Positions 43,581 to 53,519 of a stretch of 64,000 nucleotides of DNA are shown here, one piece after another; position 1 is the stretch's first letter; each line of letters opens with the position of its first letter. The notes beneath the pieces are model-generated. The model saw nothing but the letters and a program-made list of their open reading frames with translations, did no database searches and had not been told where the DNA came from. This DNA is from Thiodiazotropha sp040506275. GTDB lineage: Bacteria; Pseudomonadota; Gammaproteobacteria; Chromatiales; Chromatiaceae. The DNA is taken from positions 62,001 to 126,000 of the forward strand of contig JBEVXD010000008.1 of the NCBI GenBank assembly GCA_040506275.1, in the 5' to 3' direction. The position numbers were made by a program, and so were the translations under genes.

Positions 43581-46502
43581 TTAACTTTGCGCCTTGAGGA
43601 GTCCAACAAACCAATGACGGCTGCCGATGCTTACTTCAGAGAGGGTTAGCATATAGGGGATAGTTTCACCATCTTTCAATTTAACCTGAACTTCTCTATT
43701 GGTGCCCATGATTTTAGAGGTGCCCTCCTCTAAGTATCGTTGGATATGCTGGTCATGGTGTGCGGCAATACCATCAGGCATTAGTAATGATATGTTGTTA
43801 TCGACCAACTCTGATTCTTCGAAGCCAACCAAATCTAGAAGTTTCTCATTCACCTCTTGAATAATGCCATCGTCATTTATAAGAACATAGGCATCGCTAA
43901 CCTTAAGCAGCGCCTCCATTCGAAGTTCTCGCTCATTTAAATCTTCTTGTGCCTTTTTTAATCCAGTTGTATTAATAAAAGTGAAAACCACACCTGAATA
44001 GGTGTCTGGTGCAATTTGATAAGGAAAGACCCGCAGTAAAAATTCGTCATCGTTTTCAGAGTTTATTTTTTTAATCTCGATCCCTTTTTCGGTGTATAGC
44101 ACCTTTTTAGCCAGCTCGATGATATCGACATCCTTGAGCTTATGGGAGAGATGACTGACTGGTCTGCCAATGTCCTGATCTATAACACGAAATAGTTGAG
44201 TAACTTCTGGTGTAAAACGACGTACTTCCAGGTTTTCATCGAGAAACAGGGTGGCAACTCGAGTATTCCGCAGAAGGTTGTCCAGATCATTGTTGACCTC
44301 TGTCAACTCAGTAATCTTGCCTTGAAACTCTGAGTTAACGGTATAGAGCTCTTCATTGACGGATTGCAGCTCTTCATTGGTACTTTGTAACTCTTCGTTA
44401 CTTGCGAGTAACTCTTCATTGGTGGCCTGAAGCTCTTCATTCGATGTTTCAAGCTCTTCCACTGTAGCCTGCAGGTTCTCCCTGGTGAATTGGAGTTCAT
44501 TCTCCAGATCAACTATGCGCTGCTGTGCCTCTTTACCAACATTGTAGGTTTCTGCAGAAAAGGTCTCTGATTCAAGGGTAGTGCGTACCTCTTCAATAAA
44601 AACCGCAACCAATAACCCCTGTCGCTTTTTTGTGGGCAAAGGTTTTAGTCGCATATCGACGACTTTATGGACCTCTTGCATATTCAGGTTGATGTTGGAG
44701 TAGACTAACTCCTCTTTGCTCTTAAAAACTTTTTGCAAACCGGTGGTGAGAGGAATTGATAAATCCTTAATAACCAGTTTTGAGACATCATTGACCACCT
44801 TGCCAGTAGAAAACTGTAGATAGTCCTTGGCATCACCAGCGACATGCATCAGCTCCAGTGTCTCACTGACAACAAGGCAGAACGGCAGATAGTCTCCTGC
44901 TACGCCTTCAACGAGTCTCTCCAGGAGGCGTTCCTCCTCTTGCAGACGAGCTGTTGCGCCGCGACTTGCCATACGATTGTTGTTGTACCATCGTTTGGCG
45001 TCAAAATTGATAGCAGGTTCGGATAGCTCAGAATGTCGACGCCGACCCCGTGATTGATAAATACGCCATTTGTGATCCACCGGATCGAAATATTCCGACA
45101 TTTCTCCCGTGGTCTCACTACTGCCTAGAAACAGGATACCCTTAGGGTTGAGGGCAAAATTGAATAGTTCGAGTACACGCTTTTGCAACACTGGCTGAAG
45201 ATAGATCAGTAGATTGCGGCAACTGATCAAATCCATATTGGTAAAGGGCGGATCCTTGACCAGGTTGTGTTGGGCAAAGACCACCATCTCTCTGACCTGA
45301 CGACTGATATGGAAACCTTCATCACGGCGATAAAAATACTTTGAGAGCATGCCAGGCTCAATATCTGCGACGGCACTTTCAGCGAATACCCCTGCGCTGG
45401 CTGTAAGAATCGCCTCCCTGTCTACATCGGTAGCAAAAATTTTAACGTCCATCTTGATCTTCAGGGTCTCAAGTACCTCGCAACATAAAATCGCCAGGCT
45501 ATAGGCCTCTTCACCGGTGGAACAGCCACTCACCCAGAGTCTGAGCTTGTCCTCCTTCGCCTCACGAAACAGCTGAGGTAGATACTTGCTTGCGATGCCC
45601 TCAAAAGCTTCAGGATCTCTAAAAAAGCTGGTTACACCTATCAAAAGGTCCTTATGCAGACTGTTGAGCTCTACAGGGTATCCCTCCATAAATCTGACAT
45701 AATCATTTAAATCGTGTATTTGATTGACCGCCATGCGTCGTTCGATGCGGCGTATGATGGTTGTCGGCTTATAGTAGGTGAAATCAATTTTGCTGCTTTC
45801 CCGAAGCAGGGCAAATATTCTTGCTACCCCATCCTCATCGTTGAGCACTGTGCTCTCATACTCATCCTTGGCTGTAAACGGGTGTTTCAGGTAGGAGAGT
45901 AGCTGGGTGGGCATCTCATTGGGTGGAAGAATATAGTCAACCAGCCCGGTGGCGATTGCGCTGCGGGGCATGCCGTCAAAGGCTGCGGTCTCTTCGGCCT
46001 GGACCATGACCATGCCAAGCTCTTCCTTAATGGCCCGAATGCCACTGGTACCGTCACTACCAGTACCAGAAAGCACGATTGCGATCGCCTTTGCACCCTG
46101 GTCCTCGGCGAGGGAGCGGAAGAATATATCTATGGGAAGATTGATGCCGCGTGAGTCCCTATCCTGTTCAGAGAGGATGATGCGCCCATGGAAGAGACGC
46201 AGGTTTTTGTTAGGTGGGATCAGATAGACTGAGTTGGGTTCTACGCCCATGCCATCCTGAGCCCGGTGGACCGGCATTCGGGTACGCTTTGAAAGTAACT
46301 CTGCCATCAGGCTTTTGTGGTCAGGGGAGAGATGCTGTATTACGACGAAGGCGACACCGCTTACAGGTGGCATCTCCTTGAAAAAAGCCTCAATGGCTTC
46401 TAATCCTCCTGCAGAAGCTCCAACGCCAACGATATGTGTGGGGGCTGCCTTTTCAGTACTTTGCTTGGAATGGTGCTCTTCATCAGTGCTCTTATCAGTC
46501 AT
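43581..46502 (-). CDS. CheB-CheR-PAS fusion protein
   Basis: This 973-residue protein has a CheB-type methylesterase domain (S30, H57, D150) without a receiver domain. It is followed by CheR N-terminal and SAM-methyltransferase domains (WVSGCSTGEEAYSLAI, 323-338), a region of unknown fold, a coiled coil of repeated SNEELQ-type heptads (about 685-750) and two PAS domains. Such fusions lie outside ordinary chemotaxis operons and are thought to be signalling hubs, often beside GGDEF-EAL or histidine kinases. The substrate is not known. Confidence 0.94.
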   Translation of the reverse strand: MTDKSTDEEHHSKQSTEKAAPTHIVGVGASAGGLEAIEAFFKEMPPVSGVAFVVIQHLSPDHKSLMAELLSKRTRMPVHRAQDGMGVEPNSVYLIPPNKNLRLFHGRIILSEQDRDSRGINLPIDIFFRSLAEDQGAKAIAIVLSGTGSDGTSGIRAIKEELGMVMVQAEETAAFDGMPRSAIATGLVDYILPPNEMPTQLLSYLKHPFTAKDEYESTVLNDEDGVARIFALLRESSKIDFTYYKPTTIIRRIERRMAVNQIHDLNDYVRFMEGYPVELNSLHKDLLIGVTSFFRDPEAFEGIASKYLPQLFREAKEDKLRLWVSGCSTGEEAYSLAILCCEVLETLKIKMDVKIFATDVDREAILTASAGVFAESAVADIEPGMLSKYFYRRDEGFHISRQVREMVVFAQHNLVKDPPFTNMDLISCRNLLIYLQPVLQKRVLELFNFALNPKGILFLGSSETTGEMSEYFDPVDHKWRIYQSRGRRRHSELSEPAINFDAKRWYNNNRMASRGATARLQEEERLLERLVEGVAGDYLPFCLVVSETLELMHVAGDAKDYLQFSTGKVVNDVSKLVIKDLSIPLTTGLQKVFKSKEELVYSNINLNMQEVHKVVDMRLKPLPTKKRQGLLVAVFIEEVRTTLESETFSAETYNVGKEAQQRIVDLENELQFTRENLQATVEELETSNEELQATNEELLASNEELQSTNEELQSVNEELYTVNSEFQGKITELTEVNNDLDNLLRNTRVATLFLDENLEVRRFTPEVTQLFRVIDQDIGRPVSHLSHKLKDVDIIELAKKVLYTEKGIEIKKINSENDDEFLLRVFPYQIAPDTYSGVVFTFINTTGLKKAQEDLNERELRMEALLKVSDAYVLINDDGIIQEVNEKLLDLVGFEESELVDNNISLLMPDGIAAHHDQHIQRYLEEGTSKIMGTNREVQVKLKDGETIPYMLTLSEVSIGSRHWFVGLLKAQS

Positions 46503-46838
46503 ATCGGGGCTAGGTCATAGTGTTTGGGGTAAGATTCCCAGAAGGCTACACCTATTAAGATAGTATGTTGAATGACGTGGAGCAATTAATTATTATTTCC
46601 TCTATTATTACTAAGTTATTGATAGTTATATAATTGGCTCTGGATTAGGCGCTCGAAAACCAACAAATAGCCTCTTTACCCCAATGTGGGATGCCACTTG
46701 ATAGCATTCAGAAGTTTTTAATGCCTCAATATCTGAATAGATAATTTCTGAGGCATAGTCCACGAATGTACAACGAGAGGGCAACCACCAACGTTTTTTA
46801 TGGTGAGGGAGAGAGAGCACTTTTTTTAAAAAAGTGGT
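46503..46838. other. Intergenic region
   Basis: 336 bases with no credible gene. A 64-codon leftward frame (46626-46820, GTG start) has no family resemblance. An A/T hairpin, CACTTTTTTTAAAAAAGTG (46819-46837), lies right after the stop of the PDC-sensor gene and may end its transcript. Confidence 0.5.
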
Positions 46839-47783
46839 TTAGTGGTTGGAGCCTATCCAAAAACTTAGGTTTTTTTCGATGAATTCATCGACAGGCATGT
46901 AGTGAGAGCCGTCACAGGAGAAGGTGAGGCCGAGCATGCGGTTCATGATGTTGATCGAAGCGCTACGCAGATAGATGGTCTCGTCTGCGAAGCGTAATGC
47001 TTTGAATTCCTCTAAAACTTCGCTCAGTTGTGCAGGCGTCACCTGTGCTCGATTAGGATAGGGTTGGAGTGAGTAGGCCAGTGCAATGTCAGGATCGATA
47101 ATCTCCTCCACGCCGTGAATATGGTAACTGTAGGGGTCTTTGATATCCCAAAAAGAGCAACGTCCGCTTGAGTAGTGAATCTTGCAGTGGAAGATGCCGT
47201 GCTCTGTCATCAGGTCATATACCGTTTCATGTACTGAATCGATATGTTCATCAAGCCGACTCTGAATTCTCTGTTGCATGAACAGCTGTCCGCGTACCGC
47301 TGGATCTCCTTTAAACTGCTGCCACTGGGGCTGCTCTTCGAGATCCCCTTCTTGGGCGGTGAGTTTGTCGAGAGAGAAATCTGCAGCGATGAAGCCTACA
47401 AGCTGTTTATTCTGTCGAACTGCCTGGAGGGCGGTGACGCACTCCCGTTGGCTGAACTGACTGTGATAGACCGAGGAGAGCATGATGCCCTTGAAAGGGA
47501 GATTGTTCTTCAGATAGGGTCGTTCCGAAAGATCCCTGCCTCGCCAGCTGTTATTCAGTCCATCTGGCATGACCAGGGACGAGATCTCCTTACCGTTGAG
47601 ATCCCAGGCATAGAGAAATTCACAGTTGGTGATTGTGGAGATGTGCTTGAATAAAACAGCGTCCAATGCGTCTGAATCCTGCCACACTAACGCACACTGA
47701 TCAGCCAGTTGAGAGAGAGGTTGGCCAATAGCACTGGCTAAGGCATCTTTTTTTGCAAGAATGATCTGTTTGACCGGGGACAT
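46839..47783 (-). CDS. PDC (Cache-like) sensor domain protein
   Basis: About 314 residues from the ATG at 47783. A PDC/Cache-like sensor domain (about 25-165) contains CEFLYAWDLNGKEISSLVMP, WRGRDLSERPYLKNN, SSVYHSQFSQREC and LVGFIAADFSLDKL. An unassigned C-terminal half follows, with three Cys and several His. No membrane helix or output domain is seen, so it seems to be a cytosolic or peripheral sensor that acts through a partner. A TTG at 47840 could add 19 residues. It is upstream of and co-directional with the CheB/CheR fusion, 336 bases away. Confidence 0.8.
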   Translation of the reverse strand: MSPVKQIILAKKDALASAIGQPLSQLADQCALVWQDSDALDAVLFKHISTITNCEFLYAWDLNGKEISSLVMPDGLNNSWRGRDLSERPYLKNNLPFKGIMLSSVYHSQFSQRECVTALQAVRQNKQLVGFIAADFSLDKLTAQEGDLEEQPQWQQFKGDPAVRGQLFMQQRIQSRLDEHIDSVHETVYDLMTEHGIFHCKIHYSSGRCSFWDIKDPYSYHIHGVEEIIDPDIALAYSLQPYPNRAQVTPAQLSEVLEEFKALRFADETIYLRSASINIMNRMLGLTFSCDGSHYMPVDEFIEKNLSFWIGSNH

Positions 47784-47919
47784 GCTACTGACGTCTGCTC
47801 CTGGGGTGAAAAGGGATGTAAAACATGTTTCTGTGTACAATTATAATCGCGACACCATATTATAGTGCCGGATTTATTTGTTCTTTATACCAAAAATTGT
47901 TTCCAAAGGATCTTCTTCC

Positions 47920-48990
47920 GTGACCAGTTTGAAAAATGACCGATTTCTAAGAGCCTTGGCAAGACAACCTGTAGATATGACTCCGGTGTGGATGATGAGA
48001 CAGGCTGGGCGTTATCTGCCTGAATATCGTGCGACCCGGGCAAAGGCAGGTAGTTTCATGGATCTTTGCAAAAACCCTGAGTTGGCCTGTGAGGTTACCC
48101 TGCAACCCCTGGCTCGCTACCCCCTGGATGCGGCAATACTGTTCTCGGACATTCTTACCGTCCCAGATGCCATGGGGCTTGGACTCTATTTCACAACGGG
48201 AGAGGGTCCAGGATTCGAACGGCCGGTAACAGATGAGGCTTCGGTCGATGCTCTGGGTCTGCCGGACATGGCAGATGACCTGGGCTATGTCATGGATGGG
48301 GTACGCACCATACGCCGGGAACTTGATGGACGTGTCCCCTTGATCGGTTTCAGTGGCAGTCCCTGGACACTGGCAACCTATATGGTCGAAGGCGGGGGTA
48401 CCAAGAATTTCTCTAAAGTTAAGGGCATGATGTTCGACCGTCCGGATCTGATGCACCGACTGCTTGATAAGGTGGCGACGGCGGTTACAGCCTACCTGAA
48501 TGCACAGATTGAAGCCGGCGCTCAGGCACTGATGATCTTCGATACCTGGGGTGGTGCATTGACGCCTCAACACTACCAGGCGTTCTCCCTGGACTATATG
48601 GCAAAGATTCTGAATGGCCTTACAAAAGAGGCTGATGGCAGAAAGGTCCCCACCATTCTGTTCACCAAGGGGGGAGGTTTGTGGCTGGAAAAAATGGCAG
48701 ACACTGGCTGTGATGGCCTCGGTATCGACTGGACATTGAATCTGGCCGATGCCAGAAGCCGGGTCGGTGATAGGGTTGCATTACAGGGTAATATGGATCC
48801 CTGCACCCTGTATGCCTCTCCGCAAAGAATACGTGATGAGGTGGCACAGGTACTGGCCAGTTATGGTCAGGGTAGTGGTCATATCTTTAATCTGGGACAT
48901 GGCATTCATCCAGAGATCGATCCTGAGCATGCAGGGGTATTTATCGAGGCGGTTCATGAGTTGAGCCGTCCATACCACGCGTCTGAATAA
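47920..48990 (+). CDS. hemE: Uroporphyrinogen decarboxylase
   Basis: Haem biosynthesis: converts uroporphyrinogen III to coproporphyrinogen III in the cytosol. It is 356 residues from the GTG at 47920 (VTSLKNDRFLRALARQPVD), with AGGA ten bases upstream. Family motifs PVWMMRQAGRYLPEYR, ILFSDILTVPDAMGL, GFSGSPWTLATYMVEG and FNLGHGIHPEIDPEHA are intact. Confidence 0.97.
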   Translation: MTSLKNDRFLRALARQPVDMTPVWMMRQAGRYLPEYRATRAKAGSFMDLCKNPELACEVTLQPLARYPLDAAILFSDILTVPDAMGLGLYFTTGEGPGFERPVTDEASVDALGLPDMADDLGYVMDGVRTIRRELDGRVPLIGFSGSPWTLATYMVEGGGTKNFSKVKGMMFDRPDLMHRLLDKVATAVTAYLNAQIEAGAQALMIFDTWGGALTPQHYQAFSLDYMAKILNGLTKEADGRKVPTILFTKGGGLWLEKMADTGCDGLGIDWTLNLADARSRVGDRVALQGNMDPCTLYASPQRIRDEVAQVLASYGQGSGHIFNLGHGIHPEIDPEHAGVFIEAVHELSRPYHASE

Positions 48991-49023
48991 CCAGACTACT
49001 GATATTCTTAACGGGTTACGATT

Positions 49024-49911
49024 ATGAAAGTGACACTCCTGGGGCTCGGATTGATGGGACTACCGATTGCCCATCGCTTGGTTCAGCGCGGACATGAGGT
49101 AACGGCCTGGAATCGGTCCAAGGAGCGGCTTCAAGTGGCAGCTGATGAGGGTATAGGTATCCAACCTGATCTGGCTCAGGCTGTAGCTGACAATGAACTG
49201 CTGTTACTTACGCTAAGCGATGCCTCAGCCATAGAGGCTGTTTTATTCAGTACTGAGGTCGAAACCCAGCTTAAAGGCAAGACGGTTTTGCAAATGGGCA
49301 CCATCTCCCCTGATGAGAGCCGTGCACTGGCCGACCGTATTCAGGCAGTCGGTGGCGACTATCTTGAGGCACCGGTTTTGGGCAGTATTCCAGAGGCAAA
49401 AAATGGCGAATTGATTGTTATGGCCGCTGGTTCTGAAACCGCCTACCATCACTGTCTGTTACTTTTACGTGGCCTGGGCAAGGAGGTTGATCTGGTTGGT
49501 AGTGTTGGCCAGGCAGCAGCAATGAAGCTGGCAATGAATCAGTTGATCGCTGCGCTTACGGTGGGGTTTGCCCAAAGTCTGGGTTTGGTAAGGGCGGAAG
49601 GTGTTGATGTTGAGTTATTCATGAAGCTGTTACGTGAAAGCTCACTCTATGCAGCCACATTTGATAAAAAACTGCAGAAATATATTGAACATGATTACAG
49701 CAATGCAAACTTCCCTCTTAAACATCTGATCAAGGATGTTGGACTCTTCAAGCAAGTTGCAGAGTCATCAGGTATGAATGCCCAGGTTTCAGATGCAATG
49801 TTGAGTGTGCTCAACAGTGGACAACAGGCAGGCTATGGTGATGAGGATTATTCAGCACTCTATGAAGCGATTAATCCTGGCTTTGATGCCGAGATTGATA
49901 CAGGTTGTTAA
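49024..49911 (+). CDS. NAD(P)-dependent beta-hydroxyacid dehydrogenase
   Basis: A 295-residue member of the 3-hydroxyisobutyrate/tartronate semialdehyde/glyoxylate reductase superfamily. The Rossmann motif is LGLGLMGLPIAHRLVQRGHE, the substrate loop region is PVLGSIPEAKNGEL, and the catalytic Lys is in GQAAAMKLAMNQLI. It starts 33 bases after hemE and is probably co-transcribed. The true substrate is unclear; a succinic-semialdehyde or glyoxylate reductase role is possible. Confidence 0.9.
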   Translation: MKVTLLGLGLMGLPIAHRLVQRGHEVTAWNRSKERLQVAADEGIGIQPDLAQAVADNELLLLTLSDASAIEAVLFSTEVETQLKGKTVLQMGTISPDESRALADRIQAVGGDYLEAPVLGSIPEAKNGELIVMAAGSETAYHHCLLLLRGLGKEVDLVGSVGQAAAMKLAMNQLIAALTVGFAQSLGLVRAEGVDVELFMKLLRESSLYAATFDKKLQKYIEHDYSNANFPLKHLIKDVGLFKQVAESSGMNAQVSDAMLSVLNSGQQAGYGDEDYSALYEAINPGFDAEIDTGC

Positions 49912-50864
49912 GGCGACAGAGTTCAACTCAACTGTTACCGCAGACCACTGTGGTGCGATTATAATAACTTCTGGTTCTTCCCCCACCCTCGTTTGCTACA
50001 AAGAAGCGGCAGGGTGTAGGCCGTTCGCTTTTCTTCCCTGCCGATCTGGTATCTTCTCCCTACCCTATTCTGTAAGCAGGTTTTCAATGCCAAACTTATT
50101 ACCATTTAGCATGATGTAATAGCATCCATTTTTCGCAATCGTTACCAATCAGGTTATTTGATTTTGCTGAGGTTTGGAGTTAAACAGAAGGCTTTCTGTA
50201 CTATATTTTATCCAGGCTGTTGAACTGTGTTGTAGTTTCTTTAGTCGGCTGAATTCGCTTCAGTTTTCCTGAAAACTATTCGTGAACATATATTCTAATT
50301 ATTGAGATTGAGGTTAAAGATTAACTATCACAGCTTTTGCTGTTGGTTAATAATTGTATTGTTGTTTAAAAGTTATGGGTAGTCGAAGAGTAGTTAAATC
50401 ATTTAGTAATTTTTTTATTAATATTAAGTAAAAAAAGTAAATTGTGAACCATTTGTGGGTATTCCCTAATATCAACTAGGTTAGTAAATGACATATTATC
50501 TTTACCACAATAAAAAAACCGCGGAGGGAGCCGTGACCTTACCTCATTTAATTTCAGTTATTAAAATAGATTCACTCACCATATTGATATGAAGCAGTGC
50601 TTCAAAGCAATTGACGGGTTGTATTGAATTTCAACATGAGAAAAAATCGCAATCTGTTGCGATTCATAATAAATATTTAAACACCGATAACCATTTAAAG
50701 TATCAATTTATTCCATGCCGAAGTTTAATATCAGATATGTTAAATCTAGACTAGTGGTACTTTATAATTGAACGGGGGAGACAAGGAGAAAAATATTACG
50801 CTGTTCGGTGAATAATAATGATAAGTAAAAATGTTAAACGGAATTACAAACATATCTTCTGCTT
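49912..50864. other. Long AT-rich intergenic region
   Basis: About 950 bases without a credible protein gene, strongly AT-rich after 50130. It includes a perfect hairpin AATCGCAA/TTGCGATT with a TCTG loop (50645-50664) preceded by an A run, so on the minus strand it would look like a terminator. A very short frame (50533-50592, 19 codons) follows a GGAGG. Nothing matches a known RNA. Confidence 0.5.
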
Positions 50865-52733
50865 ATGAATAAAAAACTTAATTTGGAATTGGCCAGGGAA
50901 TACTACAGGCTGGTTATTAAAAACAGCTTTGGTTGTTACGCCATGCTGTTTGCCATTACCTATTTCTTTTGGGGAAAACTGCCTGCATATATTCTGCTCT
51001 CCTGGGTCGGTGTAAACTTTCTTATTGCAACAATTGTGTTGATTGTAACCAGGTACTTCAATCGATATTCGAATGAAGATAATGCGCACCGATGGTTGGC
51101 TTATTACACCTATCTGGTAATTCTTACTGAAGTACCATGGGGCTTGATTGGTCCTATAAGTTTTCTGATAGAGAATGAAGTTTATCGGATGTTAACGCTA
51201 TTCATGCTGGGAGGCGTAACAGCAACTGGTATTATTACACGCGCGACAATTTTCAGAAATTATGTGATTTCTCTATTTGCTTTATTAACACCTATGGCGG
51301 TTACACTTGCGATGCAAGGTACTGCCATTGCTGAAAGCATGTTTATCCTGATTATGATCTATATTGTTTTTATGCTTTGGGTTGCAAAGGGATACAGTTT
51401 TAGCGTAAATCGAAATATACAGCTTTGGCTTGATAACGAAAAGCTACTGGCAAAAGTGCGTGTATCACATGCAGAGATAGAGCAGGCCAACCAGGAGTTG
51501 ACTAAGGAGATTGTTCATCGCAAAAAGATTGAGAGTGAATTAATTGAAGCGAAGGAGAGGTCAGAGCGCGCAAGTGAAGCCAAAAATCAGTTTCTTGCAA
51601 ATGTCAGCCATGAACTGCGAACACCGTTAAACGGTATTACCGGTTTTGCAGAATTATTAAGTCATGAGTTAATAGATCCAAATCATAAAAACTATGTAAG
51701 TCAGATTGATAAAGCAGGTAAGAATTTACTACGTATTGTCAATGATATTCTGGATATCACCGCTATTGAAGCAGGGCAGATCAGTTTATATGAAGAGCCG
51801 TTTTCGTTACGTACGGAGATGGATGATTTAGTTGCCATTATGCGCCCCATAGCAGAGCGAAAAGGTTTACGTTTAAAAATTTGTATGGAAGCGCAATTGA
51901 AGGAACAGTTTTATGGTGATGCAAGCCGTCTTCGACAGATCATCAGTAATCTAGTCTCTAATGCCGTTAAGTATACAGAATCGGGCTGTGTCAGTCTGAA
52001 TATTCAACAGGTGGCAGAGACAGGTGATAATATGATCTTGCTGCGTTTTGATGTTGTGGATACAGGCATTGGTATTGAAGAAATTGCATTAAAGAATATC
52101 TTTGATAATTTTACCCGCCTTGAAAATTTCGAAACACGTCGAACAGAAGGTGCAGGATTGGGTCTTGCAATAGTAAAAAGCTTGACACAAAAAATGAACG
52201 GTAAACTTGATGTACAAAGCAGACCAAATAGAGGTTCATGTTTCAGTTTCGAACTGGCCATGAAACACTATCCAGACATAATTAGAAAAATAGAGCATGC
52301 AAAGACACCAAGAGTTACCCCAAAAGAGTGGCGACAATTCCATGTGCTAGTAGTGGATGACAATGAGATAAACCGCATGTTGCTTTGTGCATTTCTCGCG
52401 AAACTAGGCAATCCATTTGAGCAAGCTTCAAGCGGTTATGAGGCGCTGAAACAGATTCGTCACGGTAAATTCGATGTGGTTTTGATGGATATTCAGATGC
52501 CTGGCATGAGTGGTATCGATGTAGCAAACCGTTTGCAAGCAGAGTCAGCTTCAATGCCAATATTGATTGCTGTGACTGCGCATGCTTTTCCTGAGCAACA
52601 TCAAACTATACTTGAGGCAGGATTTTCAGATCTTGTGACCAAGCCTATTGGTATGGAAGATCTTGTTGAAACACTAACCTATGCCTATCGGGGTGATTAC
52701 AATAAATATCAGTTATCTGAAAATACTCTATGA
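50865..52733 (+). CDS. Hybrid sensor histidine kinase with receiver domain
   Basis: This 622-residue protein has about five membrane helices in residues 25-180, a coiled-coil linker, a HisKA domain with His249 in NVSHELRTPLNG, HATPase (ISNLVSNAVKYT, DTGIGIEE, GAGLGLAIVK) and a C-terminal receiver with Asp542 in VLMDIQMPGMSG and the VTKPIG loop. The sensor part has no domain I can name. There is no response regulator or output gene next to it, so phosphate must pass to a distant Hpt or regulator. A long AT-rich region precedes it. Confidence 0.93.
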   Translation: MNKKLNLELAREYYRLVIKNSFGCYAMLFAITYFFWGKLPAYILLSWVGVNFLIATIVLIVTRYFNRYSNEDNAHRWLAYYTYLVILTEVPWGLIGPISFLIENEVYRMLTLFMLGGVTATGIITRATIFRNYVISLFALLTPMAVTLAMQGTAIAESMFILIMIYIVFMLWVAKGYSFSVNRNIQLWLDNEKLLAKVRVSHAEIEQANQELTKEIVHRKKIESELIEAKERSERASEAKNQFLANVSHELRTPLNGITGFAELLSHELIDPNHKNYVSQIDKAGKNLLRIVNDILDITAIEAGQISLYEEPFSLRTEMDDLVAIMRPIAERKGLRLKICMEAQLKEQFYGDASRLRQIISNLVSNAVKYTESGCVSLNIQQVAETGDNMILLRFDVVDTGIGIEEIALKNIFDNFTRLENFETRRTEGAGLGLAIVKSLTQKMNGKLDVQSRPNRGSCFSFELAMKHYPDIIRKIEHAKTPRVTPKEWRQFHVLVVDDNEINRMLLCAFLAKLGNPFEQASSGYEALKQIRHGKFDVVLMDIQMPGMSGIDVANRLQAESASMPILIAVTAHAFPEQHQTILEAGFSDLVTKPIGMEDLVETLTYAYRGDYNKYQLSENTL

Positions 52734-53007
52734 AACCTCTGGGTCGATCAGTGCGATGTCATTTCTTCAATTACGGCCCTGATTGCAGGTAGGTTGAACC
52801 CTGCCCCATCACAAGCCGATAAGTAGACTAAAATAGAAGATCCAGTCCAAAAAAGTTTTAGTTAAAGAGAGAACTGTTTCTTATGGCGTAAGGGTTGGAT
52901 TATTAGTTCAGCTTAACTCTTGTTTTTTAACCTTTACGACCTGGCATGGTTCCAGCTTACGGCTGATAATCCGGGGAAAGAGGCATTTGTTGAATAGGCT
53001 CTTCCAC
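52734..53007. other. Intergenic region upstream of hemerythrin
   Basis: No gene is seen. No terminator for the kinase stands out. The downstream end carries the FNR-type promoter listed next. Confidence 0.5.
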
Positions 53008-53049
53008 TTGATTCAAATCATGTCTGTTTAATTTTGCTTTCACTATGAT
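53008..53049 (+). promoter_or_regulatory. FNR-type class II promoter of hemerythrin
   Basis: TTGATTCAAATCAT (53008-53021) matches the FNR box TTGAT-N4-ATCAA at nine of ten positions. TATGAT (53044-53049) is a one-mismatch -10 hexamer. The box centre is 32 bases from the -10 centre, which places it at -41.5, the class II activator position. The hemerythrin ATG follows at 53082. Confidence 0.7.
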
Positions 53050-53081
53050 GCACGCCTATTGAAATATTTTATGAGCGCATC

Positions 53082-53519
53082 ATGACAGAATATCAACTAC
53101 CTATCGTTGTTCCCGATCAGATACCACTTGTCGACCTGGAAATTATGAACCAGGTTCATCGAGAAGAGGTGGTTTTGATCAACCGATTGGGCGTGTTATT
53201 GCTGGATGGTCTAAAACAGCAATCCAGTAATGAGGCCATTGATGATTGTCTGCAGGAGTGGATTACCCACACTCGTGACCATTTTGATGGAGAGAATAGG
53301 ATGATGGCAGAGCATGGCTTTCCCCCATACTCAGTACATAAAGGGGAGCATGATCAGGTGTTGGCGCTTATTCAGAGGTTAAATGAGCAGTGGTTGAAAC
53401 ATCGCGAGCTGGATGAGTTGGTAAAATTTATCTTTGTCGAATGGCGAAATTGGTTTGATGGTCACGTGAAGAGTATGGATCGTGTGACTGCTCAATTTCT
53501 AGCGCGTTTTATCGAGTAA
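53082..53519 (+). CDS. Bacteriohemerythrin
   Basis: A 145-residue O2-binding four-helix protein. The diiron ligands are visible in order: H26, H67 and E71 (HFDGEN), H86 and H90 (HKGEH), H128 and D133 (HVKSMD). As a single-domain protein it probably carries or buffers O2 in the cytosol. An FNR-like box upstream suggests induction when oxygen is low. Confidence 0.93.
   Translation: MTEYQLPIVVPDQIPLVDLEIMNQVHREEVVLINRLGVLLLDGLKQQSSNEAIDDCLQEWITHTRDHFDGENRMMAEHGFPPYSVHKGEHDQVLALIQRLNEQWLKHRELDELVKFIFVEWRNWFDGHVKSMDRVTAQFLARFIE

Noticed and set aside
46626..46820. 64-codon leftward frame after the PDC-sensor gene
   Set aside because: GTG start without a ribosome site, no family resemblance and short; treated as non-coding.
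47947..48573. 208-codon frame antisense to hemE
   Set aside because: It lies wholly opposite a strongly conserved gene and its translation looks like no protein family.
50533..50592. GTG-led 19-codon frame after GGAGG
   Set aside because: The ribosome site is good but the peptide is too short and featureless to support a gene call.
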